Positions 8,375 to 17,248 of a stretch of 45,630 nt of DNA are shown piece by piece. The translations under genes were made by a program, and so were the position numbers. A model generated the notes under the pieces. The model was not told where the DNA came from. It saw only the letters and a program-made list of their open reading frames with translations, and searched no databases. The stretch is taken from positions 1-45,630 of the forward strand of contig JAFGIG010000109.1 in the NCBI GenBank assembly GCA_016929715.1, in the 5' to 3' direction. Source of the stretch: Caldifarciminota bacterium. GTDB taxonomy: Bacteria; SDB-A. Within the stretch, counting starts at the first letter, position 1. Each line of letters opens with the position of its first letter.

Positions 8375-8698
8375 TCAGATACGAGTTTTAGTTTTTATGT
8401 ATTTGGAAAAAATCCGGCTTGTGTCAAATCTTACAACGGGCCTGTATGAACTTCCGTCGTTGTTCTCGTCCCAGAAAAAGTCAAAACTGTTGATGATTGA
8501 AATCATAACGGAAGGAGGGATGTTTGATGAAAAAATTTTCTCTCCTTTAAAAGATCCGGGATTGAGGATTTGCGTCGGAAGATTTACCGGCGAGGGCCCG
8601 GACCTGACGGAAAGTCCCGTCTCTCTGTATGAACAGAGAGACGGGAGAGGAGGAAGGAAAGACGTGAAGAGCAGAAGAAAGGAGATGGTTTTTTTCAT
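8375..8698 (-). CDS. Small secreted protein, function unknown
   Basis: 107 residues with a clear Sec signal peptide (MKKTISFLLLFTSFLPP) and no recognised domain. The mature part is polar, with a short aromatic segment SFDFFWDENNDG. The start codon overlaps the stop of the FN3 lipoprotein gene (ATGA), which supports a real, coupled gene. A 13-bp perfect hairpin sits in codons just after the signal peptide. A plus-strand frame overlaps it (8397-8726) but lacks a signal peptide, a ribosome site and operon context. Confidence 0.55.
   Translation of the reverse strand: MKKTISFLLLFTSFLPPLPSLCSYRETGLSVRSGPSPVNLPTQILNPGSFKGEKIFSSNIPPSVMISIINSFDFFWDENNDGSSYRPVVRFDTSRIFSKYIKTKTRI
8616..8645. repeat. 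13-bp perfect inverted repeat with 4-nt loop
   Basis: CCCGTCTCTCTGT, a 4-base loop, then its exact complement. It lies inside the coding sequence of the small secreted protein. No T-run follows on either strand, so it is not a standard intrinsic terminator. A stable mRNA hairpin or a degenerate protein/DNA site are both possible. Confidence 0.75.
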
Positions 8699-9459
8699 TC
8701 TATTTCAACAGAATTGTTGTCAGTAAGACCGATGCTCAGCTCCCTGTTTCCAGGGTCAGTCTGATAAGCCCAGTCGAATACGATCTCTGACGGGGTCACC
8801 TGCCGAATGTATATTTTCGCGTAATTGTCAGTTCTGGTCCAAATTACGTAAACATGATTCACTATGGCTTCCGCGTCTCCGGTTGGAGACCAGCCTCCAG
8901 TTGGCGCGTAAGAAATGTCGTCAAAAGAATACGCCCAGCCCATATCCTGAATGTCTGTGCTGAGGTCTGAACATACAATATAACCAGCAGATCCGGTATA
9001 TTCATAATATATATCGCAGACCTGCGACGCAGCGTCGCAGCGCGCGTAGGATGAGAAATCCCAGCCTGCGGTTGCGGGATTCTGTGAAACGTCCGTAATG
9101 CTCGCGTAAAATCCCTGAGGGCGGGGAGTATCGTATATAAGATAATCAGTTAGAGGACCTTCTTCTCCGCAGGTGTTAACGGCGGATAAAGCGTAAAAAT
9201 ATGTTACTCCGTTGTAAACCGCGTTATCATTAAAGTATTCGAAAGGCGTCTCTGCTAAAAGTTCATAATACCCTGAAGGGCTGTGACATCTGTAAACCCT
9301 GTAAAAATCCGTTCCTGATTCAGGATTAGGAGACCACGTTAATCTTACTTGCCTGTCTCCGGTCACGGTAACTGCGTTTCTCACCATTGAAGGCCTTTTA
9401 CAGCATCCTGTAATGATGACAAGGCTTAAAGCAAACACAAATTTTAGTGATATTTTCAT
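8695..9459 (-). CDS. Fibronectin type III lipoprotein
   Basis: Predicted lipid-anchored protein of 254 residues. Lipobox IITGC near residue 18, then an FN3 domain (about 25-105) with the hallmark strands 'VRLTWSPNPESGTDFYRVYR' and 'YFYALSAVNTCGEEGP'. The remaining 145 residues look like a beta-rich surface domain of unknown role. Start chosen at ATG 9459 because GGAGGT lies 5 nt upstream; a longer frame to 9480 would run through that ribosome site. First gene of the minus-strand run to 112. The region upstream (9460-9564) is AT-rich, with the palindrome GCATATAATATGC at 9482-9494, but shows no convincing promoter. Confidence 0.85.
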   Translation of the reverse strand: MKISLKFVFALSLVIITGCCKRPSMVRNAVTVTGDRQVRLTWSPNPESGTDFYRVYRCHSPSGYYELLAETPFEYFNDNAVYNGVTYFYALSAVNTCGEEGPLTDYLIYDTPRPQGFYASITDVSQNPATAGWDFSSYARCDAASQVCDIYYEYTGSAGYIVCSDLSTDIQDMGWAYSFDDISYAPTGGWSPTGDAEAIVNHVYVIWTRTDNYAKIYIRQVTPSEIVFDWAYQTDPGNRELSIGLTDNNSVEIE

Positions 9460-9564
9460 TTTAACCTCCACTAAATTCAATGCATATAATATGCCAATTA
9501 AAACAAAATTTAATATGTGTTGATATTATGTTATTTATGAAATCAGATAAAAAGCGAAAAGAAA

Positions 9565-9592
9565 AAACACCGCACGGAATCAGTGCTTTTTT
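9565..9592 (-). terminator. Probable intrinsic terminator after rpe
   Basis: Immediately after the rpe stop, the minus strand reads an A-run, GCAC, a 7-nt loop, GTGC, GGTG and then six T. The stem is short and imperfect, but the U-tract and its position at the end of a ten-gene run support termination. Confidence 0.5.
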
Positions 9593-10225
9593 TTAGAAAT
9601 TTTTGAGTTTTTTCATGGTTTCGGAATAATCCTGTGATTGAACAAGATAAGAGCCTGAGACGAGGTTCGTAATACCCGCTCTGAGGGCGACAGGCGCGGT
9701 TTTGTCGTTAATGCCTCCGTCTATGAATAATTCGAGTTTTTTCTTTTTTGAAATTTCAACTGCTTTTTGGGCAACTTCAGGAATGAATTTCTGCCCTCCG
9801 AAACCGGGATTGACGCTCATAAGGAGGACGAAGTCCAGAAAATCGAGAAAAGGCATTAACTTTTGGACATCTGTTGAAGGATTTAATGCCATCCCTGGTT
9901 TGACTTTATTCTCCCTCAAAAATGATATTATACCCAAATGATCAGCTGGCGTTTCTATGTGCCATGAAAGGTATTCAGGCCTGCTGTCGATAAACCAACG
10001 GGCTGTTTTCTGGGGTTCATCGGTCATCAGATGAATGTCCAGAGGAAGTTTCGATATTTTTCTTATTGCTCGCGCCATCTCCGGTCCGAAAGTCAGATTA
10101 GGGACAAAATGCCCGTCCATGACGTCAAAGTGAATGAAATCCAGTCCTGCGCTTTCCAGTTTTCTTATGACTTCGCCTAAGTTCATCAGGTCTGAAGATA
10201 TTAAAGAAGCTCCGATTTTGATCAT
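9593..10225 (-). CDS. rpe: Ribulose-phosphate 3-epimerase
   Basis: TIM-barrel epimerase of 210 residues that interconverts D-ribulose 5-phosphate and D-xylulose 5-phosphate. Motifs: IGASLISSDLMNLGE, HFDVMDGHFVPNLTFGP (metal and catalytic Asp), DIHLMTDEP, LLMSVNPGFGGQKFI and DGGIN. Start chosen at ATG 10225, just after the upstream stop. The longer frame to 10276 would add a hydrophobic leader inside the previous gene. Last gene of its run. Confidence 0.95.
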   Translation of the reverse strand: MIKIGASLISSDLMNLGEVIRKLESAGLDFIHFDVMDGHFVPNLTFGPEMARAIRKISKLPLDIHLMTDEPQKTARWFIDSRPEYLSWHIETPADHLGIISFLRENKVKPGMALNPSTDVQKLMPFLDFLDFVLLMSVNPGFGGQKFIPEVAQKAVEISKKKKLELFIDGGINDKTAPVALRAGITNLVSGSYLVQSQDYSETMKKLKNF

Positions 10226-10226
10226 T

Positions 10227-10640
10227 TCAACCCGCCAGGGAAAGAAAAGAAAAAAGCCCAAGAAGAGGATACGCAATCACGCGGAGTTTTTTCAGTCCCG
10301 AATATTTATAAGACAACATTAGTTTAGTGCAAGCCGTCAGTAGGAACGCCCCCAGAAAAAAAGACGCTTGAGCGGCTGTCATTCTTATCACGGGGAAAAA
10401 AGCGTTGAATATTCCGGCGAAAAGAAATATGAAAAACAAAAGAGGCAATGCGTTTTCTTCTTTTTTTTTAAATTCTTCAAAGTAGCGCCAGAATACGATT
10501 GAAATTGAAAGCGCTCCTGTCCTCATCAGTCTGTGCTTTACCTGCTGGCTTAAATCGAATGTTTCGGAGCATAGAAAAAAAACGAGAAAAACGATGCCCG
10601 TAAGCCTTAAAATGAGTGAAAACTCACGAGGATATTTCAA
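10227..10640 (-). CDS. Small multi-pass membrane protein, unknown
   Basis: 137 residues with about four hydrophobic segments separated by short charged loops (FKKKEEN, YKYSGLKK). The arrangement ('RTGALSISIVFWRY', then a charged loop, then 'IFNAFFPVIRM') is reminiscent of small DUF6804-type membrane proteins, but I cannot confirm this. It overlaps the PfkB gene by 4 bp and is followed 1 bp later by rpe, so it is co-transcribed. Confidence 0.65.
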   Translation of the reverse strand: MKYPREFSLILRLTGIVFLVFFLCSETFDLSQQVKHRLMRTGALSISIVFWRYFEEFKKKEENALPLLFFIFLFAGIFNAFFPVIRMTAAQASFFLGAFLLTACTKLMLSYKYSGLKKLRVIAYPLLGLFSFLSLAG

Positions 10641-11542
10641 AGGGGGATCTCCGAAGCCCTTTTTTCAATGTCTTTTTTTGAAGCCCCGAGAAGAGAAGAA
10701 AGGCCGAAACCTTCTACGGCGTATGAAGCTGCGGCTGCGCCGTAGACAAGGGAATTTCGGACTTCTTTCCATCCGATACGGGTCTTCGCGGGGTCTGCAG
10801 TCGAGGCGAGATATCCCATGACTCCGCCCGCGAAAGAGTCTCCCGCTCCTGTCGTGTCTATCAGTGCTGTGTCTTTGTAAATTCCGGCAAAGCTGTATCT
10901 GTCTTTTGAAAAGGCGAAAGCTCCGTTTTTGCCTTTTTTAAGGACAAGATAACGGGGTCCGAGTTCTAAAATATCGAGTATTGAAGATGTCTCTGTTTTT
11001 CTGCCCGTGATGTGCAGAAGTTCCTGATCGTTGATGAAAAGCAGGTCGACTTTTGAAATCGCCTCTATAAGAGGTTCGTAAAAACCGTCTATCCAGTAAT
11101 TCATAGTGTCGAGAGCTTTGAATGAATCTTTTCTCGACTGTTCAATGACCGACAACTGCAGATGAGGCGAAATGTTGCCTAAAAAAACAAATCCGGCGTT
11201 TTTTGCCCTGCCTTTGAGAACCGGTTCAAAATTTTCGAACACTCCCAGTTCAGTAAAAAGGGTCTGTCTGAAATCCAGATCTTTTGAATATTTTCCACCC
11301 CAACGGAAAGTTCGTCCTTCCTCGACTGATAAATTTGATTTGTCGAATTTTCTGTCAGTCCCCCATGCTTCGGAAAAAGGCGGAAAATCTGTTCCGACAG
11401 CGCATAGGGGTATTACTTTTTTGAATAATGCGGCGGCGCAGGTAAAGTAAGACAATGACCCGCCCGGAGTGTCGTCTATCCTGCCGGTTGAATTTTCGAT
11501 TGTGTCTAAAGCGACTGACCCTACCGCGAGTATATCATTCAT
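10637..11542 (-). CDS. PfkB-family carbohydrate kinase
   Basis: Ribokinase-fold sugar or nucleoside kinase of 301 residues. N-terminal GSVALDTIE and GGSLSYFTCAAALF match the substrate lid and the 'GG..N.A' region. The catalytic and anion-hole motif DTTGAGDSFAGGVMGYLA near residue 230 is intact. The usual Asn in 'GGSAANVA' is replaced by Ser-Tyr ('GGSLSYFT'), so the sugar cannot be predicted. It overlaps the protease gene by 8 bp. Proximity to rpe hints at pentose metabolism, but this is only contextual. Confidence 0.85.
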   Translation of the reverse strand: MNDILAVGSVALDTIENSTGRIDDTPGGSLSYFTCAAALFKKVIPLCAVGTDFPPFSEAWGTDRKFDKSNLSVEEGRTFRWGGKYSKDLDFRQTLFTELGVFENFEPVLKGRAKNAGFVFLGNISPHLQLSVIEQSRKDSFKALDTMNYWIDGFYEPLIEAISKVDLLFINDQELLHITGRKTETSSILDILELGPRYLVLKKGKNGAFAFSKDRYSFAGIYKDTALIDTTGAGDSFAGGVMGYLASTADPAKTRIGWKEVRNSLVYGAAAASYAVEGFGLSSLLGASKKDIEKRASEIPL

Positions 11543-13166
11543 CGATAATCGATCGGATGCTGTCTTCGTAAGCGAGCGCCCGTTCGTCTATTCTCTGCCA
11601 TTCCAGACGGTTTTGCGCAACCGTGAAAATATCCCTCATGGATTCGGTCTCTTTGAGCAGACGGACGGCAACTTCAACGGCTTCATCGGACTTGAGTGAT
11701 TCGTAATACCTGCCGTCAGCACCGAATGAAGAAGTGGCTATTGTTATTCTGAGCTGAGATATGATGTTCTTTCTGATTTCTTCTGGAGTTGATTCGTCGA
11801 TGAAAATGCCTGAATCTGCCGCAAGAAGGTAAAATCTATCCAAATCAGACCTGGAAAGTTCGAAATCCCTTGAAAGGGAAGGATTTTCAAGTGTGTATTC
11901 GGTGGCGAAAGTAAAATAAAGACCCATTCTGACAAGGCTTAGTTCTTCATCTGAAAGCAGCGATGAGTAAAATAAAAAATCCGGATATATTCCCCCTCCG
12001 CCACAGACATTCCTGCGAAGAGGTCCCACTGTGACGTAAGGGCCTGAATCGGCAAGCGAAATGTTATTTTCGATTTGGCTTTTTGTCCTCGAATGCCCGG
12101 CGTCAATAAGCCTTCCTGAAGGCGTGTAGTATCTGCTTGTAGTCAGCTTAATAGCGCCTCTCGAACCTCTGTAAAGCGGAAAAATACTCTGAACAGACCC
12201 TTTGCCGTATGTCCTCGAACCCATTATTAATCCTCTGTCGTGGTCTTGAATGGCGCCGCCGATTATCTCGGAGGCGGAAGCGCTGCTGAAATTCACGAGG
12301 ACAATCAAGGGACTCGAAGGCGACAGCGGTTCTCTTTCAGAGAAAAACCTGTTTCTTCCTGCCCTTCCGTTTGTCGATACAATCGTCGAGCCCTTTGGAA
12401 GGAATATGTTTGAGATATCTATTGACTCTCTCAAAAGCCCTCCGGGATTGCCGCGAAGGTCGAGAATAAATTTTTTCGCGCCGTTTTCCGAAAGAGTTTT
12501 AACTGCGTCATATACTTCTTTACCGGCGTCGGAATAAAAATTTGAAAGGCGTATGTAGCCGATATCCGTGCCAGGGATCATTTCGGCGTAGGGAACCGAG
12601 TTGAGATGTATTATTTCCCTTGTGATAGTGATATCGACCGGTTCGGACTGACCAGGGTGCAGTATTCTGATTTTTACCTGTGTGCCCGGAATTCCCCTGA
12701 GTTTGTTCACTGCCTCTTCTGTGGTTATTCCCTCTGTGGACTCTCCGTCGATTTCGAGGATCTGATCGCCGGCAACGAGACCCGCTCTCTCAGCGGGTGT
12801 GTTGTCCATAGGAGCGATCACCGTGAGAACAGTCCCTCTTATGCCGATCTCTATCCCGAGTCCGCCGAAATTTCCCGATGTGTTTTCCTGCATTCTCGCG
12901 AACTCGACTGAATCGAAGTAAACGCTGTATGGGTCAAGCCTTTCGAGCATACCTTTTACCGATGATTCGATGAGTTCGCCGACTGGGATGTCCGTGACGT
13001 AGTTGGACATTATAATGTCGAGCGACTGCGAGAAAAATTCGAGTTCTTCACGGATTGTCCGGGGAGGATAAGTCGTGTTTTTGGCGAATAGGCAAAGAGA
13101 AGCGCCGAATAACGAACTGAGGAAGGAACTCAGAAATATAATAATGAAAAATTGTCTTTTTGACAT
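11535..13166 (-). CDS. S41 C-terminal processing protease with PDZ
   Basis: Periplasmic serine protease of the CtpA/Prc type, 543 residues. An N-terminal signal or anchor helix (about 5-27) is followed by a PDZ domain (GGLGIEIGIRG ... AGLVAGDQILEIDG) and the S41 catalytic domain, with the nucleophile Ser in NFSSASASEIIGGA and the general-base Lys in RTYGKGSVQS. About 160 unassigned residues follow the catalytic core. Start chosen at ATG 13166, which has AGGGGG 7 nt upstream; the frame to 13199 adds 11 polar residues. Confidence 0.92.
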   Translation of the reverse strand: MSKRQFFIIIFLSSFLSSLFGASLCLFAKNTTYPPRTIREELEFFSQSLDIIMSNYVTDIPVGELIESSVKGMLERLDPYSVYFDSVEFARMQENTSGNFGGLGIEIGIRGTVLTVIAPMDNTPAERAGLVAGDQILEIDGESTEGITTEEAVNKLRGIPGTQVKIRILHPGQSEPVDITITREIIHLNSVPYAEMIPGTDIGYIRLSNFYSDAGKEVYDAVKTLSENGAKKFILDLRGNPGGLLRESIDISNIFLPKGSTIVSTNGRAGRNRFFSEREPLSPSSPLIVLVNFSSASASEIIGGAIQDHDRGLIMGSRTYGKGSVQSIFPLYRGSRGAIKLTTSRYYTPSGRLIDAGHSRTKSQIENNISLADSGPYVTVGPLRRNVCGGGGIYPDFLFYSSLLSDEELSLVRMGLYFTFATEYTLENPSLSRDFELSRSDLDRFYLLAADSGIFIDESTPEEIRKNIISQLRITIATSSFGADGRYYESLKSDEAVEVAVRLLKETESMRDIFTVAQNRLEWQRIDERALAYEDSIRSIIDE

Positions 13167-13201
13167 GCGGATCCCCCTTGAATTTTCTGTTTTATTCATC
13201 T

Positions 13202-13816
13202 TTATATATGGTCAAGATGTTTTTGAACCCTGTCCGCTATCGCACGGTGTATTTCATCCTGCGGAAGCCTGGCGTCTAACAAAATTATTCTGTCAGGATG
13301 TTTCCTCGCCAGAGTTCTGTAGCCTCCGCGGACGCGGATATGAAATTCGATGTTTTCTTTTTCTATTCTGTCTTTTTTCAAGCCCTTTCTCTCCAGTCCG
13401 CATTCAGGTTCGAAATCGAGAAGGAAAGTGATGTTCGGATTAATTCCGCTTGTGGCAATAGTGTTGAGTTCGTTTACGAGAGTTTCAGGAAGTCCTCTTC
13501 CGTAAACCTGATATGCAATTGTTGAATCCGCGTATCTGTCGGATATCACTATCTTGTTCGATTCGAGCGAAGGAATGATGACGTTTTCAGTGTTTTCAAC
13601 TCTGCTGGCAAGATATAGAAAAAGCTCAGTATATGCCGATATGTTCAATTTGTTCTGAAGCAGTATATCCCGGATTTTTTTCCCTACTTCGGTCCCTCCC
13701 GGCTCGAATGTAACGGTAAAATCCCTGTTTTTTTCAGTCAGGTATGCTTTTAAGAGTTCTATCTGCGTCGTTTTACCGCTGCCTTCGACGCCCTCAAAGG
13801 ATATAAAAAGAGGCAT
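13202..13816 (-). CDS. tmk: Thymidylate kinase
   Basis: Phosphorylates dTMP to dTDP. 204 residues, the usual length. P-loop FEGVEGSGKTTQ at residue 6, the DR(Y/H) and substrate-binding region VISDRYADSTIAYQVYGRGLP, and EPGGT after the P-loop are all present. It sits between the inositol-phosphate synthase gene (7 bp) and the S41 protease gene. Confidence 0.95.
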   Translation of the reverse strand: MPLFISFEGVEGSGKTTQIELLKAYLTEKNRDFTVTFEPGGTEVGKKIRDILLQNKLNISAYTELFLYLASRVENTENVIIPSLESNKIVISDRYADSTIAYQVYGRGLPETLVNELNTIATSGINPNITFLLDFEPECGLERKGLKKDRIEKENIEFHIRVRGGYRTLARKHPDRIILLDARLPQDEIHRAIADRVQKHLDHI

Positions 13817-13823
13817 ATATTTT

Positions 13824-14957
13824 TTACTTTTTGCTTTTGAGCTTATGTTTTTCCGGTTTTTTCTCTTTGGGCGTTTTAGATGAAAGTTTTCTTATGAAAT
13901 CCTCTGTTTTATCTCTGCAAATACTGTCGGGATACTGTTTCGGAGGGGATTTCATGAAATAGGACGCGGGTTCGTTCAGGGGTCCGGAAATGTTGTTGTC
14001 TTTGGCGAGTTTGATGCATCTCACGGCGTCTATTATGACGCCGGCTGAATTCGGAGAGTCCCATACCTCAAGTTTGGCTTCAAGGTTCAAGGGGACATCG
14101 CCGAAAGTTTTGCCTTCCATTCTTATATAGCACCATTTTCTGTCTTTGAGCCATGGAATATAGTCCGAAGGGCCGATATGGATGTCTTCTTCGTTCATCT
14201 TGAAAGGAAGAAGAGAAGTGACGGCCTGAGTCTTGGAAATTTTTTTTGATTCGAGCCTTTCCCTCTCGAGCATATTCAAAAAGTCGGTGTTGCCGCCGAC
14301 GTTGAGCTGATAAGTCTTTTCGAGTTTTACGGCTCTGTCGATGAACAGCTGAGTGAGGACTCTGTGTGTAATCGTCGCTCCCACCTGGCTCTTTATATCG
14401 TCGCCTATTATAGGCTGTCCGGCTTCTACGAATCTTTTCGACCAATACTCTGAGGTGGCTATGAAGACCGGTATCGCGTTGACCATACCCGCCCCCGCGG
14501 CGAGTATTTGCTCTACATACCATTTAGTGGCTTCTTCAGAGCCTACAGGCAGGTAGTTTATTACAACGTCCGTCCCCGTGTCTTTGATTATTTTCTGAAC
14601 GTCGTCGGAAGGACCCGGGGCTTTTTTAACCATATCCTTGAGATATTTTCCTATCCCGTCATGCGTCATTCCTCTATGAACTTTGACGCCGAGATTCGGA
14701 ACATCAGTAAATTTATAGGTGTTGTTCGGGAAAGCGAAAATAGCCTGAGAGAGATCTTTCCCGACTTTTCCTTCAACAACGTCGAACGCACAGGAAAATT
14801 CAACATCGCGGATATGATACCCGCCGAGATCGACATGCATAATGCCTGGAATTGAATCTTTCTCCCGGGCGTTTCTGTAGTAATAAACGCCCTGAACCAA
14901 AGAAGAAGCGCAATTGCCTACTCCTATGATACCTACTCTGACTTTCTTATCTGCCAT
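13824..14957 (-). CDS. ino1: Inositol-1-phosphate synthase, short bacterial type
   Basis: NAD-dependent enzyme converting glucose 6-phosphate to 1L-myo-inositol 1-phosphate. 377 residues, in the size class of actinobacterial/archaeal enzymes rather than the roughly 510-residue eukaryotic ones. Rossmann motif [16 protein letters not shown] at the N-terminus and the active-site run [17 protein letters not shown] near residue 195 are diagnostic. The C-terminus ends in a Lys-rich tail. Start chosen at ATG 14957 because AGGAGG lies 6 nt upstream. It overlaps the end of the phosphatidyltransferase gene by 11 bp, which supplies the lipid acceptor reaction. Confidence 0.93.
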   Translation of the reverse strand: MADKKVRVGIIGVGNCASSLVQGVYYYRNAREKDSIPGIMHVDLGGYHIRDVEFSCAFDVVEGKVGKDLSQAIFAFPNNTYKFTDVPNLGVKVHRGMTHDGIGKYLKDMVKKAPGPSDDVQKIIKDTGTDVVINYLPVGSEEATKWYVEQILAAGAGMVNAIPVFIATSEYWSKRFVEAGQPIIGDDIKSQVGATITHRVLTQLFIDRAVKLEKTYQLNVGGNTDFLNMLERERLESKKISKTQAVTSLLPFKMNEEDIHIGPSDYIPWLKDRKWCYIRMEGKTFGDVPLNLEAKLEVWDSPNSAGVIIDAVRCIKLAKDNNISGPLNEPASYFMKSPPKQYPDSICRDKTEDFIRKLSSKTPKEKKPEKHKLKSKK

Positions 14958-15576
14958 CTTTACCTCCTGAAAAATTCTTCCATATAACGAAAAACCTTTG
15001 AATGCAAGTGGCGCTGACAAGAAGAAGAAGAACCGCAAAACCCCAGAAAACGAATTTTTTGCCGATTATCGCTATTAAAGCCGTCGAAATAACCCTCTCG
15101 GGTCTGGCAAAAAAACCCTGCCTGGTTCCGTTCCCGAGACCTTCCGCTCGCGCCCGCAGGTAACTTGTCAGCAATGAGCCAAATAATACTATAAATAACA
15201 TTAAAACGAAAGTATTTTTATCAGCGAATCCGGCGCTGAAAGAACCCTTGTCAGTGAAGAGAGCCCAGTATGCGAATGCTCCGAGCGTCGTGAATTCGCT
15301 TATTCTGTCGAACGAAGAATCGAGAAATGCGCCCCTCGGAGAAACCCTTGAAGTGATTCTTGCCAGTTCGCCGTCGAGAGTGTCGAAAATGCCTGAAAAA
15401 AGAAGAATGAGGCCACCTGCCAAAAAACTGCCTATGGCGATGAAAAAAGATGAGACAAAAGTCAGAAGAAGCCCGAAGATTGTCAGGGAATCAGGGGAAA
15501 ATCCCGTTTTCTGAAAAAAGACGACAGCAGGTTTTACCTTTTTTCTGAACAGAGAAACTATTTTTTGCGGTATCAT
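14947..15576 (-). CDS. CDP-alcohol phosphatidyltransferase, likely PIP synthase
   Basis: Inner-membrane enzyme of 209 residues that transfers a phosphatidyl group from a CDP-lipid to an alcohol. The complete eight-residue signature D-x2-D-G-x2-A-R-x8-G-x3-D-x3-D is visible in '[10 protein letters not shown]' and 'GAFLDSSFD'. About six membrane helices. Start chosen at ATG 15576, overlapping rsmI by 4 bp; the frame to 15711 would add 45 charged residues inside rsmI. Overlap with inositol-1-phosphate synthase makes inositol 1-phosphate the likely acceptor (phosphatidylinositol-phosphate or archaetidylinositol-phosphate synthase). The acceptor is inferred from context. Confidence 0.85.
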   Translation of the reverse strand: MIPQKIVSLFRKKVKPAVVFFQKTGFSPDSLTIFGLLLTFVSSFFIAIGSFLAGGLILLFSGIFDTLDGELARITSRVSPRGAFLDSSFDRISEFTTLGAFAYWALFTDKGSFSAGFADKNTFVLMLFIVLFGSLLTSYLRARAEGLGNGTRQGFFARPERVISTALIAIIGKKFVFWGFAVLLLLVSATCIQRFFVIWKNFSGGKDGR

Positions 15577-16253
15577 GTTTCTTTTCCGCCTATAACCACT
15601 ACAATCTCTCCCTTGACTGTTTTTCCTAAAAATTCTTGGGCTAATTTTTCCGCAGATCCGAACCGGAATTCCTCGTTTATTTTCGTCATCTCTCGCGCCA
15701 CAGAAAGACATCTCTTCGGTTCGTGCTCGGATATTTCCGAAAGAGTCCTTGCCAGCCTCTGCGGAGATTCAAAGAGAACGGCTGGAATCCCCGCATCAAA
15801 AGCCTGAATTAGTTTTTTTGTCCTTTTGGATTTTTTTTTAGGCAGGAAACCGAGAAAAAGAAATTCCTCCGCCCTGAAACCCGAAACCGAAACTGCGCAA
15901 ACAGCGCTCGAAGGCCCGGGAACGGGAACGACACTGATGGCGTTTTCTATGCATTTTTTGATGAGAGTCTGTCCCGGATCTGATACTACCGGAGTCCCTG
16001 CGTCGCTGACAAGGGCGACCGAAAGAGAATTCCGCATAAGCGAAATGAGTTTAGGAGTCCGGAAGTTTTTATTGTTCTCGTTGTAGGAGATTGTTTTGTT
16101 TTTTATGCCGTACTTCTGCATGAGCAGAAAAGTTCTTCTTGTGTCTTCGCAGGCGATAATATCGACTTCGGACAGAATCCTCACCGCCCGAAATGTTATG
16201 TCTTCAAGGTTTCCGATAGGAGTTGATACGACGTATAGAGAGCCGGATTTCAT
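15573..16253 (-). CDS. rsmI: 16S rRNA 2'-O-methyltransferase RsmI
   Basis: SAM-dependent methyltransferase of the tetrapyrrole-methylase fold that modifies C1402 of 16S rRNA. 226 residues. N-terminal LYVVSTPIGNLEDITFRAVRIL, then IACEDTRRT, SDAGTPVVSDPG and VPGPSSAVCAVSVSG are the standard family blocks. It is slightly shorter than E. coli RsmI at the C-terminus. It overlaps both neighbours by 4 bp. Confidence 0.95.
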   Translation of the reverse strand: MKSGSLYVVSTPIGNLEDITFRAVRILSEVDIIACEDTRRTFLLMQKYGIKNKTISYNENNKNFRTPKLISLMRNSLSVALVSDAGTPVVSDPGQTLIKKCIENAISVVPVPGPSSAVCAVSVSGFRAEEFLFLGFLPKKKSKRTKKLIQAFDAGIPAVLFESPQRLARTLSEISEHEPKRCLSVAREMTKINEEFRFGSAEKLAQEFLGKTVKGEIVVVIGGKET

Positions 16254-17248
16254 TCTTTGAATGAAAGGCTGCTTTTTTCAAAGAAACCTATGGATTTGAG
16301 AGCGAATCTGTATTCGTGTATCGACATTTGTATGAAACTTTCCGATTCGGTATCGCCTATTATGGAGGAAAAAGAAGTCTTTATAAGGTCGAACCATGCA
16401 GCGAATGTCCTGACGAGTTCCTGAGGAGTCGTGATAATGGCTCCCTCAACCGTCAAATTCTCGAAATTTGAATTTTCCATGAAACTGAACTGTTCTTTTA
16501 TCCTGTTGTAGCTTGTCAATGCGGTGTTTTCGACGATTGTTTTACCGAGCACGTCTGAAAATTTCGAGAAAGTGCTGTTTATCGCGTTATAAAAAAGGGC
16601 AATTTGAGCCGGAGAAGCCTGAACTTCCTTGTCGTCAGTCTTGCACAGGTATCCTTCTATTCTGATGTTTCCTTTTCTTCGAGTGAAGTATTCTTCGAGG
16701 AGAATGATAAATTCGGGCCAACTGGCTTGAGTTGTGAGTTTTGAGGAGTAATACCCTTTAACAATTTCTCCGTTGATTATTTTGAGATAATTGTGGTCGA
16801 TGTCGCAGACGAATTCCAAAAATCCGGTGAAATTTATTGAATAGAATTTAGAAATGAGGGTTTCCTTATTGCTTATTATTTTTTCAATTTTTTCCCATCC
16901 GAGCGCGCTGAAGACGGGTTTCCTCGTGGCAGATATCAGGATGAAAAGCAGAAGCTCCTCGGGGACTTCGTAAAAATTGACAATACCCATAACTGATTTT
17001 CTGGCTCTTTCAATTACTTCCGAAATTCCTATTACTGATTTTTTATCGTGAGAATAAGTAATAGCGTTGTATGGTTCGCCGTTTTTCACAAGAAGAAGGT
17101 CTATAGATTCAGGATAGATTATTGAAATGTAACCGGATATCTTGTAGGCTCTCTCCTGCTTGGAAGCGTTAAGGACCTTGTCGAAATCGACAAAGCTAAG
17201 CTTTGTATTTTCTATTATGAGATTGCCCTTTGGAAACTTCAAAATCAA
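16250..17248 (-). CDS. Unknown cytoplasmic protein, 332 aa
   Basis: I do not recognise this family. No signal peptide or membrane helix is visible. The N-terminal 60 residues (MILKFPKGNLIIENTKLSFVDFDKVL...) look beta-rich and are followed by alternating hydrophobic and acidic segments; the C-terminal third looks helical. Four-bp overlaps with rsmI and the DUF4097-like gene make it a genuine coupled gene. Nothing in the sequence identifies an active site. Confidence 0.7.
   Translation of the reverse strand: MILKFPKGNLIIENTKLSFVDFDKVLNASKQERAYKISGYISIIYPESIDLLLVKNGEPYNAITYSHDKKSVIGISEVIERARKSVMGIVNFYEVPEELLLFILISATRKPVFSALGWEKIEKIISNKETLISKFYSINFTGFLEFVCDIDHNYLKIINGEIVKGYYSSKLTTQASWPEFIILLEEYFTRRKGNIRIEGYLCKTDDKEVQASPAQIALFYNAINSTFSKFSDVLGKTIVENTALTSYNRIKEQFSFMENSNFENLTVEGAIITTPQELVRTFAAWFDLIKTSFSSIIGDTESESFIQMSIHEYRFALKSIGFFEKSSLSFKE

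Noticed and set aside
14080-14523. 147-codon minus-strand frame
   Set aside because: A shadow within inositol-phosphate synthase, very Arg-rich and without homology.
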